Part shown: piece by piece, positions 7,647 through 17,039 of the stretch
Position numbering within the stretch: the stretch's first letter is position 1
Layout: each line of letters begins with the position of its first letter
Assembly (NCBI RefSeq): GCF_000620645.1
Contig: NZ_KK211160.1
Location: forward strand, 310,001-374,000
Direction of reading: 5' to 3'
Source: Nocardioides sp. URHA0032
GTDB taxonomy: Bacteria; Actinomycetota; Actinomycetes; Propionibacteriales; Nocardioidaceae
DNA length: 64,000 nt
Notes under the pieces: generated by a model
Database searches by the model: none
Told to the model about the DNA's origin: nothing
The model's input: only the letters and a program-made list of their open reading frames with translations
Position numbers and translations under genes: made by a program

Positions 7647-10331
7647 GTGGCCCACAAGTTGGTGATCGTCGAATCCCCGGCGAAGGCCCGCACGATCGGC
7701 GGGTACCTCGGCCAGGGGTACGTCGTCGAGTCCTCCATCGGCCACATCCGCGACCTCCCGAACAGCGCCGCCGACACCCCGTCGAAGATCAAGGACAAGC
7801 CGTGGGGCCGCCTGGCGGTCGACGTCGACAACGGCTTCGAGCCCTACTACGTGGTGCCGCGGGACAAGAAGTCCCACATCTCCAAGCTGAAGTCGCTGCT
7901 CAAGGACGCCGACGAGCTCTACCTCGCGACCGATGAGGACCGCGAGGGCGAGGCGATCGCCTGGCACCTGCTCGACGAGCTCAAGCCCAAGAACATCCCG
8001 GTCAAGCGGATGGTCTTCCACGAGATCACCAAGCCCGCGATCCTCGCCGCCGCGGAGAACCCCCGCGAGCTCGACATGGACCTCGTCGAGGCCCAGGAGG
8101 CGCGCCGCATCCTGGACCGCCTCTACGGCTACGAGGTCAGCCCGGTCCTCTGGAAGAAGGTCATGTCCGGCCTCTCCGCCGGCCGTGTGCAGTCGGTGGC
8201 CACCCGGCTGGTCGTCGACCGGGAGCGCGAGCGGATGCAGTTCCGCCTCGCGTCGTACTGGGACCTCGAGGGCACCTTCGACGCCGGCGCCGCGCACGAC
8301 CAGCGGATGTTCCCCGCCAAGCTGCACTCCGTCGACGAGGTGCGGGTCGCGCGCGGCTCGGACTTCGGCCAGGACGGCGTGCTCAAGGCGAACGCGAACG
8401 TCGTGCACCTCGACCGGGCCCGCGCGGAGGCGCTGGCGGCGGCCCTCCAGGACACGACCTTCGACGTCCGCTCGGTCGAGGCGAAGCCCTACCGGCGCTC
8501 GCCGTACGCACCGTTCCGCACCACCACGCTCCAGCAGGAGGCCAGCCGCAAGCTCGGCATGAGCGCCTCGGTGACGATGTCGGTCGCGCAGCGGCTGTAC
8601 GAGAACGGCTTCATCACCTACATGCGTACCGACTCCACCACCCTCTCCGGCGGCGCGGTCGGCGCGGCCCGCGCGCAGGTCCGGGAGCTGTACGGCGCCG
8701 AGTACCTGCCCGACGCCCCGCGGGTCTACGCCAGCAAGGTCAAGAACGCGCAGGAGGCGCACGAGGCGATCCGGCCCGCCGGTGACAGCTTCCGGACGCC
8801 CGCGCAGACCGGCCTCACCGGCGAGCAGTTCCGGCTCTACGAGCTGATCTGGATGCGGACCGTCGCCTCGCAGATGAAGGACGCGGTAGGCCAGTCCGTC
8901 TCGATCCGGATCGGCGGCGCCGCGGCGTCCGGCGAGGACGTGGTGTTCTCCGCGACCGGCCGGGTCATCACCTTCCACGGGTTCCTCAAGGCGTACGTCG
9001 AGGGCACCGACGAGGGCGCCCAGAAGGACGACGCCGAGACCCGGCTGCCGAACCTCGTCGAGGGCGACGCCGTCAACGCCGCCTCGATCACCGCGAGCGG
9101 CCACGAGACCAAGCCGCCGTCGCGCTACACCGAGGCCACGCTGATCAAGGAGCTCGAGGACCGGGAGATCGGCCGGCCCTCGACGTACGCCTCCATCATC
9201 GGCACCATCCTCAACCGCGGCTACGTCTACAAGAAGGGCACCGCGCTGGTGCCGGCGTGGCTGGCGTTCTCGGTGACCCGGCTGCTCGAGGAGCACTTCC
9301 CGCGGCAGGTGTCCTACGAGTTCACCGCGGGCATGGAGGACGTGCTCGACGAGATCGCCGGCGGCCGCAAGGACCGCAACACCGAGCTCGCCGAGTTCTA
9401 CTACGGCTCGGACACCGTGACCGGTCTCAAGCCGCTGGTCGACGGGCTCGGTGACATCGATGCCCGTGAGCTGGCGACCTTCCCGATCGGCGACGCGGAC
9501 TCCGGCATCCACCTGCGGGTCGGCCGCTACGGTCCGTATCTCGAGGGTCCCGACGACGAGGGCACGCCGTACGCCGTCCGCGCCAACGTGCCCGACGACC
9601 TGCCGCCGGACGAGCTCACGGTCGCCAAGGCCAAGGAGCTGCTGGCCAACCCGGCCGGCGAGGAGATCCAGCTCGGGGTGCACCCGGAGTCCGGCCTGGA
9701 GATCGTGGCGAAGAACGGCCGGTTCGGGCCGTACGTCACCGAGGTACTGCCGGAGGATGCGCCCAAGAGCGCCCGGCCGCGCACCGGCTCGCTGTTCAAG
9801 TCGATGTCGCTCGACACGATCACGCTCGACGACGCGTTGAAGCTGCTCTCCCTGCCCCGCGTGGTCGGCACCGCCGAGGACGGCGAGGAGATCACCGCGC
9901 AGAACGGCCGCTACGGGCCCTACCTGAAGAAGGGCACCGACTCCCGCTCCCTGGCGTCCGAGGACCAGCTGCTCACCATCGGCCTCGACGAGGCGCTGCG
10001 GATCTACGCCCAGCCGAAGCAGCGCGGGCGCGCCGCGGCCGCCGCGCCGCTCAAGGAGCTCGGCGTCGACCCCGTCTCGAAGCAACCGGTCGTGGTCAAG
10101 GCCGGCCGGTTCGGCGAGTACGTCACCGACGGCGAGTACAACGCGACCCTCCGCAAGGACGACTCGGTCGACGCGATCACGCTCGAGCGCGCGGCCGAGC
10201 TGCTGGCCGAGCGTCGAGCCAAGGGCCCCGCCAAGAAGGCGGCGAAGAAGACCGCGAAGAAGAGTCCGGCCCGGAAGACCGCGAAGAAGGCCACCAAGAA
10301 GACCACGAAGGCTGCCGCCAAGAAGTCGTGA
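7647..10331 (+). CDS. topA: DNA topoisomerase I
   Basis: 894-residue type IA topoisomerase that relaxes negative supercoils. TOPRIM domain at the N-terminus (VIVESPAKA; DEDREGEA near residue 100); the catalytic tyrosine lies in TYMRTDS near residue 324. After the core there are no Cys4 zinc fingers; instead several topoisomerase C-terminal repeats appear (NGRFGPYV, NGRYGPYL, AGRFGEYV), typical of actinobacteria. The tail is a lysine/alanine-rich stretch, probably binding DNA or RNA polymerase. The GTG at 7647 is preferred over an upstream in-frame start at 7602 because AGGAGA lies 10 bases before it and the family begins VAHKLVIVES. Confidence 0.97.
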   Translation: MAHKLVIVESPAKARTIGGYLGQGYVVESSIGHIRDLPNSAADTPSKIKDKPWGRLAVDVDNGFEPYYVVPRDKKSHISKLKSLLKDADELYLATDEDREGEAIAWHLLDELKPKNIPVKRMVFHEITKPAILAAAENPRELDMDLVEAQEARRILDRLYGYEVSPVLWKKVMSGLSAGRVQSVATRLVVDRERERMQFRLASYWDLEGTFDAGAAHDQRMFPAKLHSVDEVRVARGSDFGQDGVLKANANVVHLDRARAEALAAALQDTTFDVRSVEAKPYRRSPYAPFRTTTLQQEASRKLGMSASVTMSVAQRLYENGFITYMRTDSTTLSGGAVGAARAQVRELYGAEYLPDAPRVYASKVKNAQEAHEAIRPAGDSFRTPAQTGLTGEQFRLYELIWMRTVASQMKDAVGQSVSIRIGGAAASGEDVVFSATGRVITFHGFLKAYVEGTDEGAQKDDAETRLPNLVEGDAVNAASITASGHETKPPSRYTEATLIKELEDREIGRPSTYASIIGTILNRGYVYKKGTALVPAWLAFSVTRLLEEHFPRQVSYEFTAGMEDVLDEIAGGRKDRNTELAEFYYGSDTVTGLKPLVDGLGDIDARELATFPIGDADSGIHLRVGRYGPYLEGPDDEGTPYAVRANVPDDLPPDELTVAKAKELLANPAGEEIQLGVHPESGLEIVAKNGRFGPYVTEVLPEDAPKSARPRTGSLFKSMSLDTITLDDALKLLSLPRVVGTAEDGEEITAQNGRYGPYLKKGTDSRSLASEDQLLTIGLDEALRIYAQPKQRGRAAAAAPLKELGVDPVSKQPVVVKAGRFGEYVTDGEYNATLRKDDSVDAITLERAAELLAERRAKGPAKKAAKKTAKKSPARKTAKKATKKTTKAAAKKS

Positions 10332-10362
10332 GTGCCGGCCGCGCCGATGGGTACCCCGGGGC

Positions 10363-10527
10363 ATGGTCGATTCAGCTGAGGGTCGTAGGCGCCTCCTGTT
10401 GCTCGTGGTCCTCGGCATCATCGTGCTGGTCGTCGCGGCGTACCTGGTGATCGCGCAGGTCGAGGGCGACCACACCGACCAGATCGACCCGCAGAACGGC
10501 GACTCCGCCCCCAGCCTGGTCCGCTGA
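10363..10527 (+). CDS. Small single-pass membrane protein (54 aa)
   Basis: ATG at 10363, TGA at 10525-10527. A charged start (VDSAEGRRR) is followed by about 20 hydrophobic residues (LLLLVVLGIIVLVV...) and a polar acidic tail (VEGDHTDQIDPQNGD). It lies in the 250-base space between topA and tmk and is collinear with both. The charge pattern suggests the C-terminus faces outside. No family is recognised. Frame, hydrophobic segment and position support a real gene, but conservation was not tested. Confidence 0.5.
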   Translation: MVDSAEGRRRLLLLVVLGIIVLVVAAYLVIAQVEGDHTDQIDPQNGDSAPSLVR

Positions 10528-10585
10528 GCCGGCGGCCGGCCGACCCGCGGTGGAATCCGTCGGCGGTGCCCCGTAGGTTCTCCGC

Positions 10586-11239
10586 GTGAGCACGGGACCC
10601 GGGGTGTACGCCGACACCGGCGTGTTCGTGTGCTTCGAGGGCGGCGACGGCTCGGGCAAGTCCACCCAGTCCGAGCGCCTCGCCACCTGGCTGGAGGAGG
10701 AGGGCTACGTCGCCCTGCTGACCTTCGAGCCCGGTGACACCGAGGTCGGGCGCAAGCTCCGGACCATCGTGCTCAGCCCCGAGACCGGGGAGATCTCCGA
10801 CCGCACCGAGGCGCTGCTCTACGCCGCCGACAAGTCCGAGCACGTCGACTCCGTCGTGCAGCCGGCACTGGACCGCGGCGAGGTCGTCATCACCGACCGG
10901 TACGTCGACTCGATGCTGGCCTACCAGGGCACCGGCCGGGCGCTCGCGCTCGACGAGGTCGAGCAGGTCGCGCGGTGGGCGACCCACGACCTGCGGCCGC
11001 ACCTGACCGTGGTGCTCGACCTCGAGCCCGCGCACGGGCTGGGCCGCTTCGAGGAGCGGGACCGGATCGAGGGCGAGTCGCTGGAGTTCCACCAGCGGGT
11101 CCGGGAGAGCTTCCTGCGGATGGCGGACGCCGACCCCGACCACTACCTCGTGCTCGACGCCCGGGCCGACCTCGACGAGATCACCGCCCAGGTCCGGAAG
11201 GCCGTCGTACCCCTGCTGGCCCAGGCGGTCAGGCGGTGA
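10586..11239 (+). CDS. tmk: Thymidylate kinase
   Basis: 217 residues. Phosphorylates dTMP to dTDP with ATP for DNA synthesis. P-loop GGDGSGKST at residues 20-28, the TDRYVDS motif near residue 105, and a lid region rich in arginine (RFEERDRIEGES). GTG start. The stop overlaps the GTG start of holB by four bases (GTGA), so the two are translationally coupled, as is usual in actinobacteria. Confidence 0.95.
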   Translation: MSTGPGVYADTGVFVCFEGGDGSGKSTQSERLATWLEEEGYVALLTFEPGDTEVGRKLRTIVLSPETGEISDRTEALLYAADKSEHVDSVVQPALDRGEVVITDRYVDSMLAYQGTGRALALDEVEQVARWATHDLRPHLTVVLDLEPAHGLGRFEERDRIEGESLEFHQRVRESFLRMADADPDHYLVLDARADLDEITAQVRKAVVPLLAQAVRR

Positions 11240-12390
11240 CCGTCTGGGACGGGCTGGTCGGCCAGCCGAAGGTGATCGAGGCGTTGAAGGCCGCCGCCTC
11301 GGGCCACGGGATGAGCCACGCCTTCCTCTTCACCGGCCCTCCGGGGTCGGGGCGCTCGAACGCCGCGGTCGCGTTCGCCGCTGCGCTCCAGTGTGAGCAG
11401 GACCCGCCCGGGTGCGGCACCTGCCACGCCTGCCACACGGTGCTCGCCGGCTCGCACGCCGATGTCAGCACGGTCCGCACCGAGGGCCTGTCGATCGGCA
11501 TCAAGGAGGTGCGCGACCTGGTCCGCCGCTCCGCGCTCGCGCCGGTGGGCAGGCGCTGGCAGATCGTGATCGTCGAGGACGCCGACCGCGTCACGGAGCC
11601 GGCGTTCAACGCGCTGCTGAAGGCCATCGAGGAGCCGGCGGAGCGGACCGTGTGGATGCTCTGCACGCCCACGGTCGAGGACGTGCTGCCCACGATCCGC
11701 TCGCGCTGCCGGCTGGTCTCGCTGACCACGCCGACCGCCGACGACGTCGCGGACTTCCTGGTCCGCACCGACGGTGTCGACGGCGCGCTCGCGTCGTACG
11801 CCGCGCGCGCCAGCCAGGGCCACATCGGTCGTGCCCGCGCGCTGGCCCGCGACGACGAGACCCGCAACCGGCGCCGCGAGGTGGTGGCGATCCCCGCGCA
11901 GCTGACCTCGCTCGGTCGCTGCATGCAGGCCGCGTCCCGGCTGACCGAGGTCGCCAAGGAGGAGGCCGACGCGATCACGGTCGAGCTCGACGCCCGCGAG
12001 AAGTCCCAGCTCGACACGGCGTACGGCGTGGTCGAGCGCGGCCGCCGGCCCCGCGAGTACGCCCCCGCCCTGCGTGACCTCGAGCAGGACCAGAAGCGGC
12101 GCGCCAAGCGCCGCCAGCTCGACGTCGTCGACCGCGGCCTGATGGACCTCGTGTCGGTCTACCGGGACGCGATCGCGGTCTCCGCCGGCGCACCCGGCCA
12201 GCTCGTCAACGAGGAGATCCGCGCGGACGTCGAGCTCCTCGCGCGGGTGTCGCCGCCGGAGACCAACCTCCGGCGGATCTCCGCGATCTTCGAGGCCCGC
12301 GAGCAGATGCTCGAGTTCAACGTGCAGCCCGCGCTGGCCCTCGAGTCGATGATGGTGGCGCTCGTCGCTCCCGAGGCCCGGACCAGGTGA
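11236..12390 (+). CDS. holB: DNA polymerase III subunit delta'
   Basis: 384 residues, AAA+ clamp-loader subunit. It starts at a GTG overlapping the tmk stop. P-loop-like GPPGSGRSN near residue 35 has arginine in place of the catalytic lysine, as expected for the non-hydrolysing delta' subunit of this group. A four-cysteine zinc module (CEQDPPGCGTCHAC) follows, then the box VEDADR and the sensor segment ending IRSRCR. It overlaps the next gene by four bases, so tmk, holB and the peptidase form one operon. Confidence 0.93.
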   Translation: MTVWDGLVGQPKVIEALKAAASGHGMSHAFLFTGPPGSGRSNAAVAFAAALQCEQDPPGCGTCHACHTVLAGSHADVSTVRTEGLSIGIKEVRDLVRRSALAPVGRRWQIVIVEDADRVTEPAFNALLKAIEEPAERTVWMLCTPTVEDVLPTIRSRCRLVSLTTPTADDVADFLVRTDGVDGALASYAARASQGHIGRARALARDDETRNRRREVVAIPAQLTSLGRCMQAASRLTEVAKEEADAITVELDAREKSQLDTAYGVVERGRRPREYAPALRDLEQDQKRRAKRRQLDVVDRGLMDLVSVYRDAIAVSAGAPGQLVNEEIRADVELLARVSPPETNLRRISAIFEAREQMLEFNVQPALALESMMVALVAPEARTR

Positions 12391-13928
12391 GGCGGCTGGT
12401 CGTCGCGCTCGTCGTGATCGCGCTGGTGTTGGGCGCCGGCGTGGTGACGGCGATCGTGGAGGTCGGTGACCGCGGCTCGGCGACCGCGGTCCCGACCACC
12501 GCTCCGGAGCCCGGTGCGCAGCGGCCGCCGGAGGCCGCGCTCGCGCCGTACTACACCCAGCAGCTGTCCTGGTCGCAGTGCCGGGACGGGGACTTGTGCT
12601 CGACGCTGACCGTGCCGCTGGACTACCACCACCCGGACGGCGACACGATCGGCCTCGCGCTGCTGATGGTGCCGGCCGCGGACCCGGGGCACCGGATCGG
12701 CTCGCTCGTGGTGAACCCGGGTGGCCCGGGTGCGTCCGGCACGGACTACGCCGCCAACGCCTCGTCGGTCTTCCGGCAGCCGATCCTCGACGTGTACGAC
12801 GTCGTCGGCTTCGACCCGCGCGGCACCAGCGGCAGCGACCCGGTCGACTGCCTCAGCGACGGCGAGCTCGACCAGTACGTCGCCGAGGACCCGGACCCGG
12901 ACACCTACGCCGAGACCGTGCAGTACCTGCACTGGGTCGACGAGCTCGGCCGCGGCTGCGAGGAGCGCTCCGGCGAGCTCGCCGCCCACGTCACCACGGT
13001 CGAGGCGGCTCGCGACATGGACGTGCTGCGAGCTGCCCTGGGCGAGTCCCGGATGGCCTACTTCGGCGCGTCGTACGGCACCAAGCTCGGCGCGACGTAC
13101 GCCGACCTGTTCCCCGACCGGGTCGGCCGGCTGGTGCTCGACGGCGCGGTCGACCTCTCGATCAGCTCCCGGCAGCTGAGCCTCGAGCAGGCCGCCGGCT
13201 TCGAGACCGCGCTCCGCGCGTACGTCTCCGACTGCGTCGACCGGGGCGACTGCTTCCTCGGCGCCTCGCTCGAGGACGGGCTGGCGAGGATCAGGGGACT
13301 TCTCGACTCGGTCGACGCGAGCCCGCTGCCGACCGACGACGGCGACCGCCAGCTGGAGGTCGGCAACGCGTTCTACGGCGTCGTGCTGCCCCTCTACAAC
13401 CGCGACTACTGGCAGTACCTCGACCAGGCGCTGCAGCAGGCCTTCAGCGGGGACGGCACGCTGCTGCTGCGCTTCTCCGACCTCTACAACTCGCGCGGTG
13501 CCGACGGCTACACCGACAACAGCACCGAGGCGCTGTACGCGATCAACTGCCTCGACGACCCCTACGCGATCGCCGCGAGCGAGGTGCCGGCCAACCGGGC
13601 GGACTTCGAGAAGGCATCCCCGACGTTCGGCCGCGTGTTCGCCTGGGGGCTGACGACGTGCGACGGCATCCGGGTGCAGGCCACCGAGCACGACCGGAGG
13701 ATCGACGCGAAGGGTGCGGCGCCGATCGTCGTCGTCGGCACGACCCGGGACCCGGCCACGCCGTACGAATGGGCCGTCCACCTCGCCGACCAGCTGGACT
13801 CCGCGGTGCTGGTGAGCCGCGACGGCGACGGCCACACCGGCTACAACGCCGGCAACACCTGTGTCGACACCGCGGTCGAGGACTACCTGGTCGACGGCAC
13901 CGTTCCGGAGGACGGCCTCAGCTGCTGA
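12387..13928 (+). CDS. Exported alpha/beta-hydrolase, tripeptidyl aminopeptidase family
   Basis: 513 residues. The N-terminal hydrophobic segment (LVVALVVIALVLGAGVV) is a signal peptide or anchor. The nucleophile elbow is GASYG near residue 230, with the serine as nucleophile; a TAP-like C-terminal domain follows, with the acid (TTRDPATPYEWA) and the catalytic histidine in DGDGHTGY near the end. The family, which includes SlpD and SlpE of Streptomyces, releases peptides from protein N-termini outside the cell. GTG start overlapping the holB stop. Its place next to holB is conserved in Streptomyces from memory. Confidence 0.88.
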   Translation: MRRLVVALVVIALVLGAGVVTAIVEVGDRGSATAVPTTAPEPGAQRPPEAALAPYYTQQLSWSQCRDGDLCSTLTVPLDYHHPDGDTIGLALLMVPAADPGHRIGSLVVNPGGPGASGTDYAANASSVFRQPILDVYDVVGFDPRGTSGSDPVDCLSDGELDQYVAEDPDPDTYAETVQYLHWVDELGRGCEERSGELAAHVTTVEAARDMDVLRAALGESRMAYFGASYGTKLGATYADLFPDRVGRLVLDGAVDLSISSRQLSLEQAAGFETALRAYVSDCVDRGDCFLGASLEDGLARIRGLLDSVDASPLPTDDGDRQLEVGNAFYGVVLPLYNRDYWQYLDQALQQAFSGDGTLLLRFSDLYNSRGADGYTDNSTEALYAINCLDDPYAIAASEVPANRADFEKASPTFGRVFAWGLTTCDGIRVQATEHDRRIDAKGAAPIVVVGTTRDPATPYEWAVHLADQLDSAVLVSRDGDGHTGYNAGNTCVDTAVEDYLVDGTVPEDGLSC

Positions 13929-13940
13929 TGCTCGCCGCTC

Positions 13941-14336
13941 TCAGCGCAGCATCCTGGCCAGGCCGAGCACGCCCGAGCCGACCAGCTCCAGCCAGCTGAA
14001 TGAGTCGTCCCACAGCACGATCTTCCCGTCGCGCACCTCGAAGGTCCCGCGGACGCCGAACGACGTCTTCCACGGCCCGGCGCTGATCACGTCGGTGCGG
14101 TCGGTGAGCACCACGTCACCGTCCGCGGCGACGTGCTTCCACCGGACGTCGAAGCCGATGCCGCGGCTCTCCATGTCGCGCAGCATCGTCCGCACGCGTT
14201 CGCCCTGGAACGCCGGCAGTCCGGTGTTGCGCCACACCACCGCGTCGTCGAGGAGCGCGAGGGCGGCATCGGTCTCCTTCCGCGCGAGGTGCTCGAGGAA
14301 GCTGCGTACGACGAGGTCCGGTGTCGAGGTGTTCAT
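13941..14336 (-). CDS. Limonene-1,2-epoxide hydrolase-like / SnoaL-fold protein
   Basis: 131 residues with the cone-shaped NTF2/SnoaL fold. The DVRWKHVAADGDVVLTDRTD segment places Arg and Asp residues as in limonene-1,2-epoxide hydrolase relatives. It follows the LysR gene on the same strand with a four-base overlap (ATGA), so it is probably its operon partner. Many family members are non-enzymatic binders, so epoxide hydrolase activity is only possible. Confidence 0.75.
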   Translation of the reverse strand: MNTSTPDLVVRSFLEHLARKETDAALALLDDAVVWRNTGLPAFQGERVRTMLRDMESRGIGFDVRWKHVAADGDVVLTDRTDVISAGPWKTSFGVRGTFEVRDGKIVLWDDSFSWLELVGSGVLGLARMLR

Positions 14337-15298
14337 GCTTCGACCGTAGCGCCGCCCCGGGGACGGATCGGCTCGGCGATCGCCTGGATGCGCCTGGTCG
14401 CGAGCTCGATCATCAGCTCGGCGGCGGGGGACAGGGTCGCCCCGGCGCGGTGCACGATCGCGAACGTGTCGTACTGGCGGGGCCGGAGCGGGACCCAGCC
14501 GGCCTTCGGGGCCAGCCGGGGCAGCAGCTGGCGGGCCGCGCCCCGCGGGACGATCGTGTCGGCGTACCCCAGTCCCACCAGCTCGACCGCGGTCTCGATG
14601 TCCTCGACCTCGATCCGGGTCTGCGGGTTGCGACCGGTGGCGTGCAGCATCTGGCGCAGGGTCTGGCGGGTCGAGTCGGTGGCGCGGAACGTGGTCTCCG
14701 ACATGACCAGCGAGCTCTGGGCCAGCCGGCTCGCCGTGACCGGCCCCGTCAGGTTGGCCGGGTCCGCGCTCACGTACACGAGCTCCTCGCGGGCGACGGG
14801 CGTGATCGTCAGCCCCTCGCTCGCGATCGTCGAGACGGCGAGCATCGCCGCCTCGAGCCGGCCGCGACGCAGCTCCTCGGCGACCTCGGTGGAGTTCTGG
14901 CCGATCAGCTCGACCCGCACCCCGGGGTAGCGCGCGAGGACGTCGGCGATCAGCCCCGCCCCGGCGTACAGGCGGGCGATGCCGAACATGCCGAACCGGA
15001 TGGTGCCGGTCTCCAGCGACTTCGCGCTGCGTGCGGCGTCCTGGGCCTCGCGCACCGCGGCCAGCACCTTCTCCGCGTGCGGGCGCAGCGTGTCGGCCAC
15101 CGTCGTCGGGACGACACCGCGGCCCACCCGGCGGAAGAGCTGGACGCCGAGCGACTTCTCCAGGGACCGGATCTGCTCGGACACCGACGGCTGGGCGTAC
15201 CCCAGCTCCTCGGCGGCGGCGGTCAACGACCCGTGCTCGTAGGTGGCCAGGAAGCAGGTGAGCTGATGCAGCGAGAGCATCGGCGAAGGCATAGGCAT
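14333..15298 (-). CDS. LysR-family transcriptional regulator
   Basis: 321 residues. N-terminal winged helix-turn-helix (LHQLTCFLATYEHGSLTAAAEELGYAQPSVS, residues 9-40), linker helix, then the two-lobed periplasmic-binding-like effector domain from about residue 95. First gene of a two-gene operon with the SnoaL-like protein. The 96-base space to the next gene, on the other strand, is where autoregulation would be expected. The effector is unknown. Confidence 0.9.
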   Translation of the reverse strand: MPMPSPMLSLHQLTCFLATYEHGSLTAAAEELGYAQPSVSEQIRSLEKSLGVQLFRRVGRGVVPTTVADTLRPHAEKVLAAVREAQDAARSAKSLETGTIRFGMFGIARLYAGAGLIADVLARYPGVRVELIGQNSTEVAEELRRGRLEAAMLAVSTIASEGLTITPVAREELVYVSADPANLTGPVTASRLAQSSLVMSETTFRATDSTRQTLRQMLHATGRNPQTRIEVEDIETAVELVGLGYADTIVPRGAARQLLPRLAPKAGWVPLRPRQYDTFAIVHRAGATLSPAAELMIELATRRIQAIAEPIRPRGGATVEA

Positions 15299-15394
15299 AT
15301 CCTAGATTTTGTGAAGGAAAGCAAGGCTATCCCTTTGTCTTCTACTGACGGACCATGGAGGGGTACCCGTCCGCTGTCCTCGAGGGAGGTCACC

Positions 15395-15577
15395 ATGTTC
15401 GACCACCACTGCACCGCCTGCGCCCAGCGCCAGCTGATCTTCCCGAGCCAGATCACCGGCGTGGCCAACACCGACCACGGCATCGTCGTGAGCTTCACCT
15501 GCGCGTGCGGCGCCGGCCAGACGATGCTCACCGGCCGCAGGAAGGCGTCGACCGAGAAGGTCACGCTCGCGGCCTGA
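15395..15577 (+). CDS. Small cysteine-containing protein (60 aa)
   Basis: 60 residues from the ATG at 15395, with GGGAGGT eight bases upstream. It contains HCTAC near the start and CACG in the middle, a possible CxxC...CxC zinc or metal site on a beta-rich mini-fold. The C-terminus is basic (GRRKASTEKV). I recognise similar short proteins in actinobacteria but no function. It is divergent from the LysR gene and ends in a clear hairpin before the tRNA. Confidence 0.7.
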   Translation: MFDHHCTACAQRQLIFPSQITGVANTDHGIVVSFTCACGAGQTMLTGRRKASTEKVTLAA

Positions 15578-15589
15578 GCCAGAACCGCC

Positions 15590-15635
15590 CGGACGCCGGT
15601 CCCGATGCCGTTTTCGCGCACCGGACCGGCGTCCG
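15590..15635 (+). terminator. Hairpin after the 60-aa gene, upstream of tRNA-Thr
   Basis: Perfect 13-base arms at 15590-15602 and 15623-15635 around a 20-base loop. TATACT follows immediately at 15636-15641 and is a good -10 element for the tRNA gene 45 bases downstream. Confidence 0.6.
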
Positions 15636-15686
15636 TATACTTCCTCGGGTTGCCCGGACCGGACCACTCCGGACTCCGGGCAGTGC

Positions 15687-15762
15687 GCCGCCTTAGCTCA
15701 GTCGGTAGAGCGATTCACTCGTAATGAATAGGTCGTCGGTTCGATTCCGACAGGCGGCTCCA
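15687..15762 (+). tRNA. tRNA-Thr, anticodon CGT
   Basis: Full cloverleaf: 7-base acceptor stem GCCGCCT/AGGCGGC, D stem GCTC/GAGC, anticodon stem ATTCA/TGAAT with loop CTCGTAA (anticodon CGT, reads ACG), T stem GTCGG/CCGAC with loop TTCGATT, discriminator T, and an encoded CCA at 15760-15762. Its 3' end is repeated in degenerate form at 20805-20837. Confidence 0.97.
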
Positions 15763-15870
15763 ACTCGTGGATGACCCCGGGTCGTCCTGCCGAGCGGCTC
15801 GGGCTCGTGCGCTAGGCGCGGGCTCCGTGCGCAGGCGCGGATCCAGCTGCCCACGAGGTCACGCTGCTGC

Positions 15871-16572
15871 TCAGCCGCCTCCGGTGGCCAGGCGCATGAG
15901 GTCGGTGTCGAAGTCGACATCGGCGTCAGAGCGTTCCGCGCGGCTCGCGTTCCCGCCGAACTGGTGCTGGTGACCAGCCCAGTTCTCGTCGGCTATCGCC
16001 CGTGCGACGTCGCTGCGGACCAGGAGCGTGAGCTCGGTGGCCGCACGAGCGATCCGATTGCCCAGGTCGCTCGCGCCCCAGTCCTCGGGCGCTGCGTAGA
16101 CGGACGTAGGCGTCGGGATGGCCCGAAGGAAGGCGAACAGCGGTCGCAGCTGTTCGTCGACGACCATTGCGTGTCGCGGGGAGCCCCCGGTCGCAGCCAG
16201 GACGACGGGCTTGGCGATGAGCAGGTCGTTGTCGATCAGGTCGGCGAAGGACTTGAACAGACCGCTGATCCCGGCCTTGTAGACCGGCGCGCTGGCCACG
16301 ATCGCGTCTGCCTTGGCGAGCAGGTCGAGGGCTTCCTGGACAGCCTCGGTCGGGAATCCGGCTACCAGGGAGCGGGCGATGTCGACCGCGATCGGGGCCA
16401 GGTCGATGACGCTCACCGTGACAGGCGTGCCGGATGCCCGGAGGGTGTCGACGGCTCGCTGGGCGATCCGGTCGGCCAGCAGCCTGGTCGACGAGGGGGT
16501 GCTGACGCCCGCGCTGACCACGACAACAGCGACGGGGCTCGGCGGGGCGGCTGGGGTGGTGGTGGCGTTCAC
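15871..16572 (-). CDS. LLM-partnered FMN reductase (CE1759-type)
   Basis: 233-residue flavodoxin-like NAD(P)H:FMN reductase. Seen: the N-terminal VVVVSAGVSTPSSTR phosphate-binding loop and APVYKAGISGLFKSF near residue 95, as in SsuE and MsuE relatives. It supplies reduced FMN to the luciferase-like monooxygenase encoded two genes upstream; this pairing is known for the CE1758/CE1759 families. Its start overlaps the MarR stop by four bases. Confidence 0.87.
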   Translation of the reverse strand: MNATTTPAAPPSPVAVVVVSAGVSTPSSTRLLADRIAQRAVDTLRASGTPVTVSVIDLAPIAVDIARSLVAGFPTEAVQEALDLLAKADAIVASAPVYKAGISGLFKSFADLIDNDLLIAKPVVLAATGGSPRHAMVVDEQLRPLFAFLRAIPTPTSVYAAPEDWGASDLGNRIARAATELTLLVRSDVARAIADENWAGHQHQFGGNASRAERSDADVDFDTDLMRLATGGG

Positions 16573-17039
16573 GTGCGGTTCCTCTGGGGTTCGTGACTGG
16601 CGTCGGCCGCGGCCAGCAGCGCGGTGCTGAGTTCCAGCAGGGTGGCGAGCTGGTCGGCGTCCAGTGCCCGGGTCATCGCTTCGGTGACCTGGCGAGCGTG
16701 TGCTCGTCCCAGCCGGCGCTGTGTCTCGGTGCCGGCGGCCGTGAGCCGGATGCGGTAGGCGCGGGCGTCGTGGGGGTCGTTGCTGCGCTCGACCAGGCCG
16801 CGGCGCTCCAGCCGGGCGACCAGCCGCGAGATGCCTGCCTGGGTCAGCAGGACGTCGTCGCAGAGCTCCGTCATGCGCAGGCCGTTCCGGGCGCTGGCCA
16901 GCGCGTAGAGGACGCCGTACTCGCGCGGGAGGAGATCGCCCCAGTCGCCCTCCCGCTCGAACTCGAGCGCGAGGGTCGACTGGGCGCGGAACATCGCCTC
17001 CCAGGCCTGGTTGGCGAGCCGGATCTGTCGAGCGTCCAT
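16569..17039 (-). CDS. MarR-family regulator
   Basis: 156 residues from the ATG at 17039, which overlaps the upstream monooxygenase stop (TGATG). Winged helix with the recognition segment LTQAGISRLVARLERRGLV and the wing DPHDARAYRIRLTAAG, typical of MarR repressors that answer to phenolics or oxidants. Middle gene of a three-gene operon, so it likely regulates its own flavin enzymes; direct repeats before the first gene are candidate operators. Confidence 0.9.
   Translation of the reverse strand: MDARQIRLANQAWEAMFRAQSTLALEFEREGDWGDLLPREYGVLYALASARNGLRMTELCDDVLLTQAGISRLVARLERRGLVERSNDPHDARAYRIRLTAAGTETQRRLGRAHARQVTEAMTRALDADQLATLLELSTALLAAADASHEPQRNRT

Noticed and set aside
7617..10475. Very long open frame antisense to topA (about 950 codons)
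   Set aside because: It is a GC-codon shadow of topA; composition is Arg/Gly/Val/Leu-rich with no domain. Similar long antisense frames over hppA (1804-4407) and other genes are rejected for the same reason.
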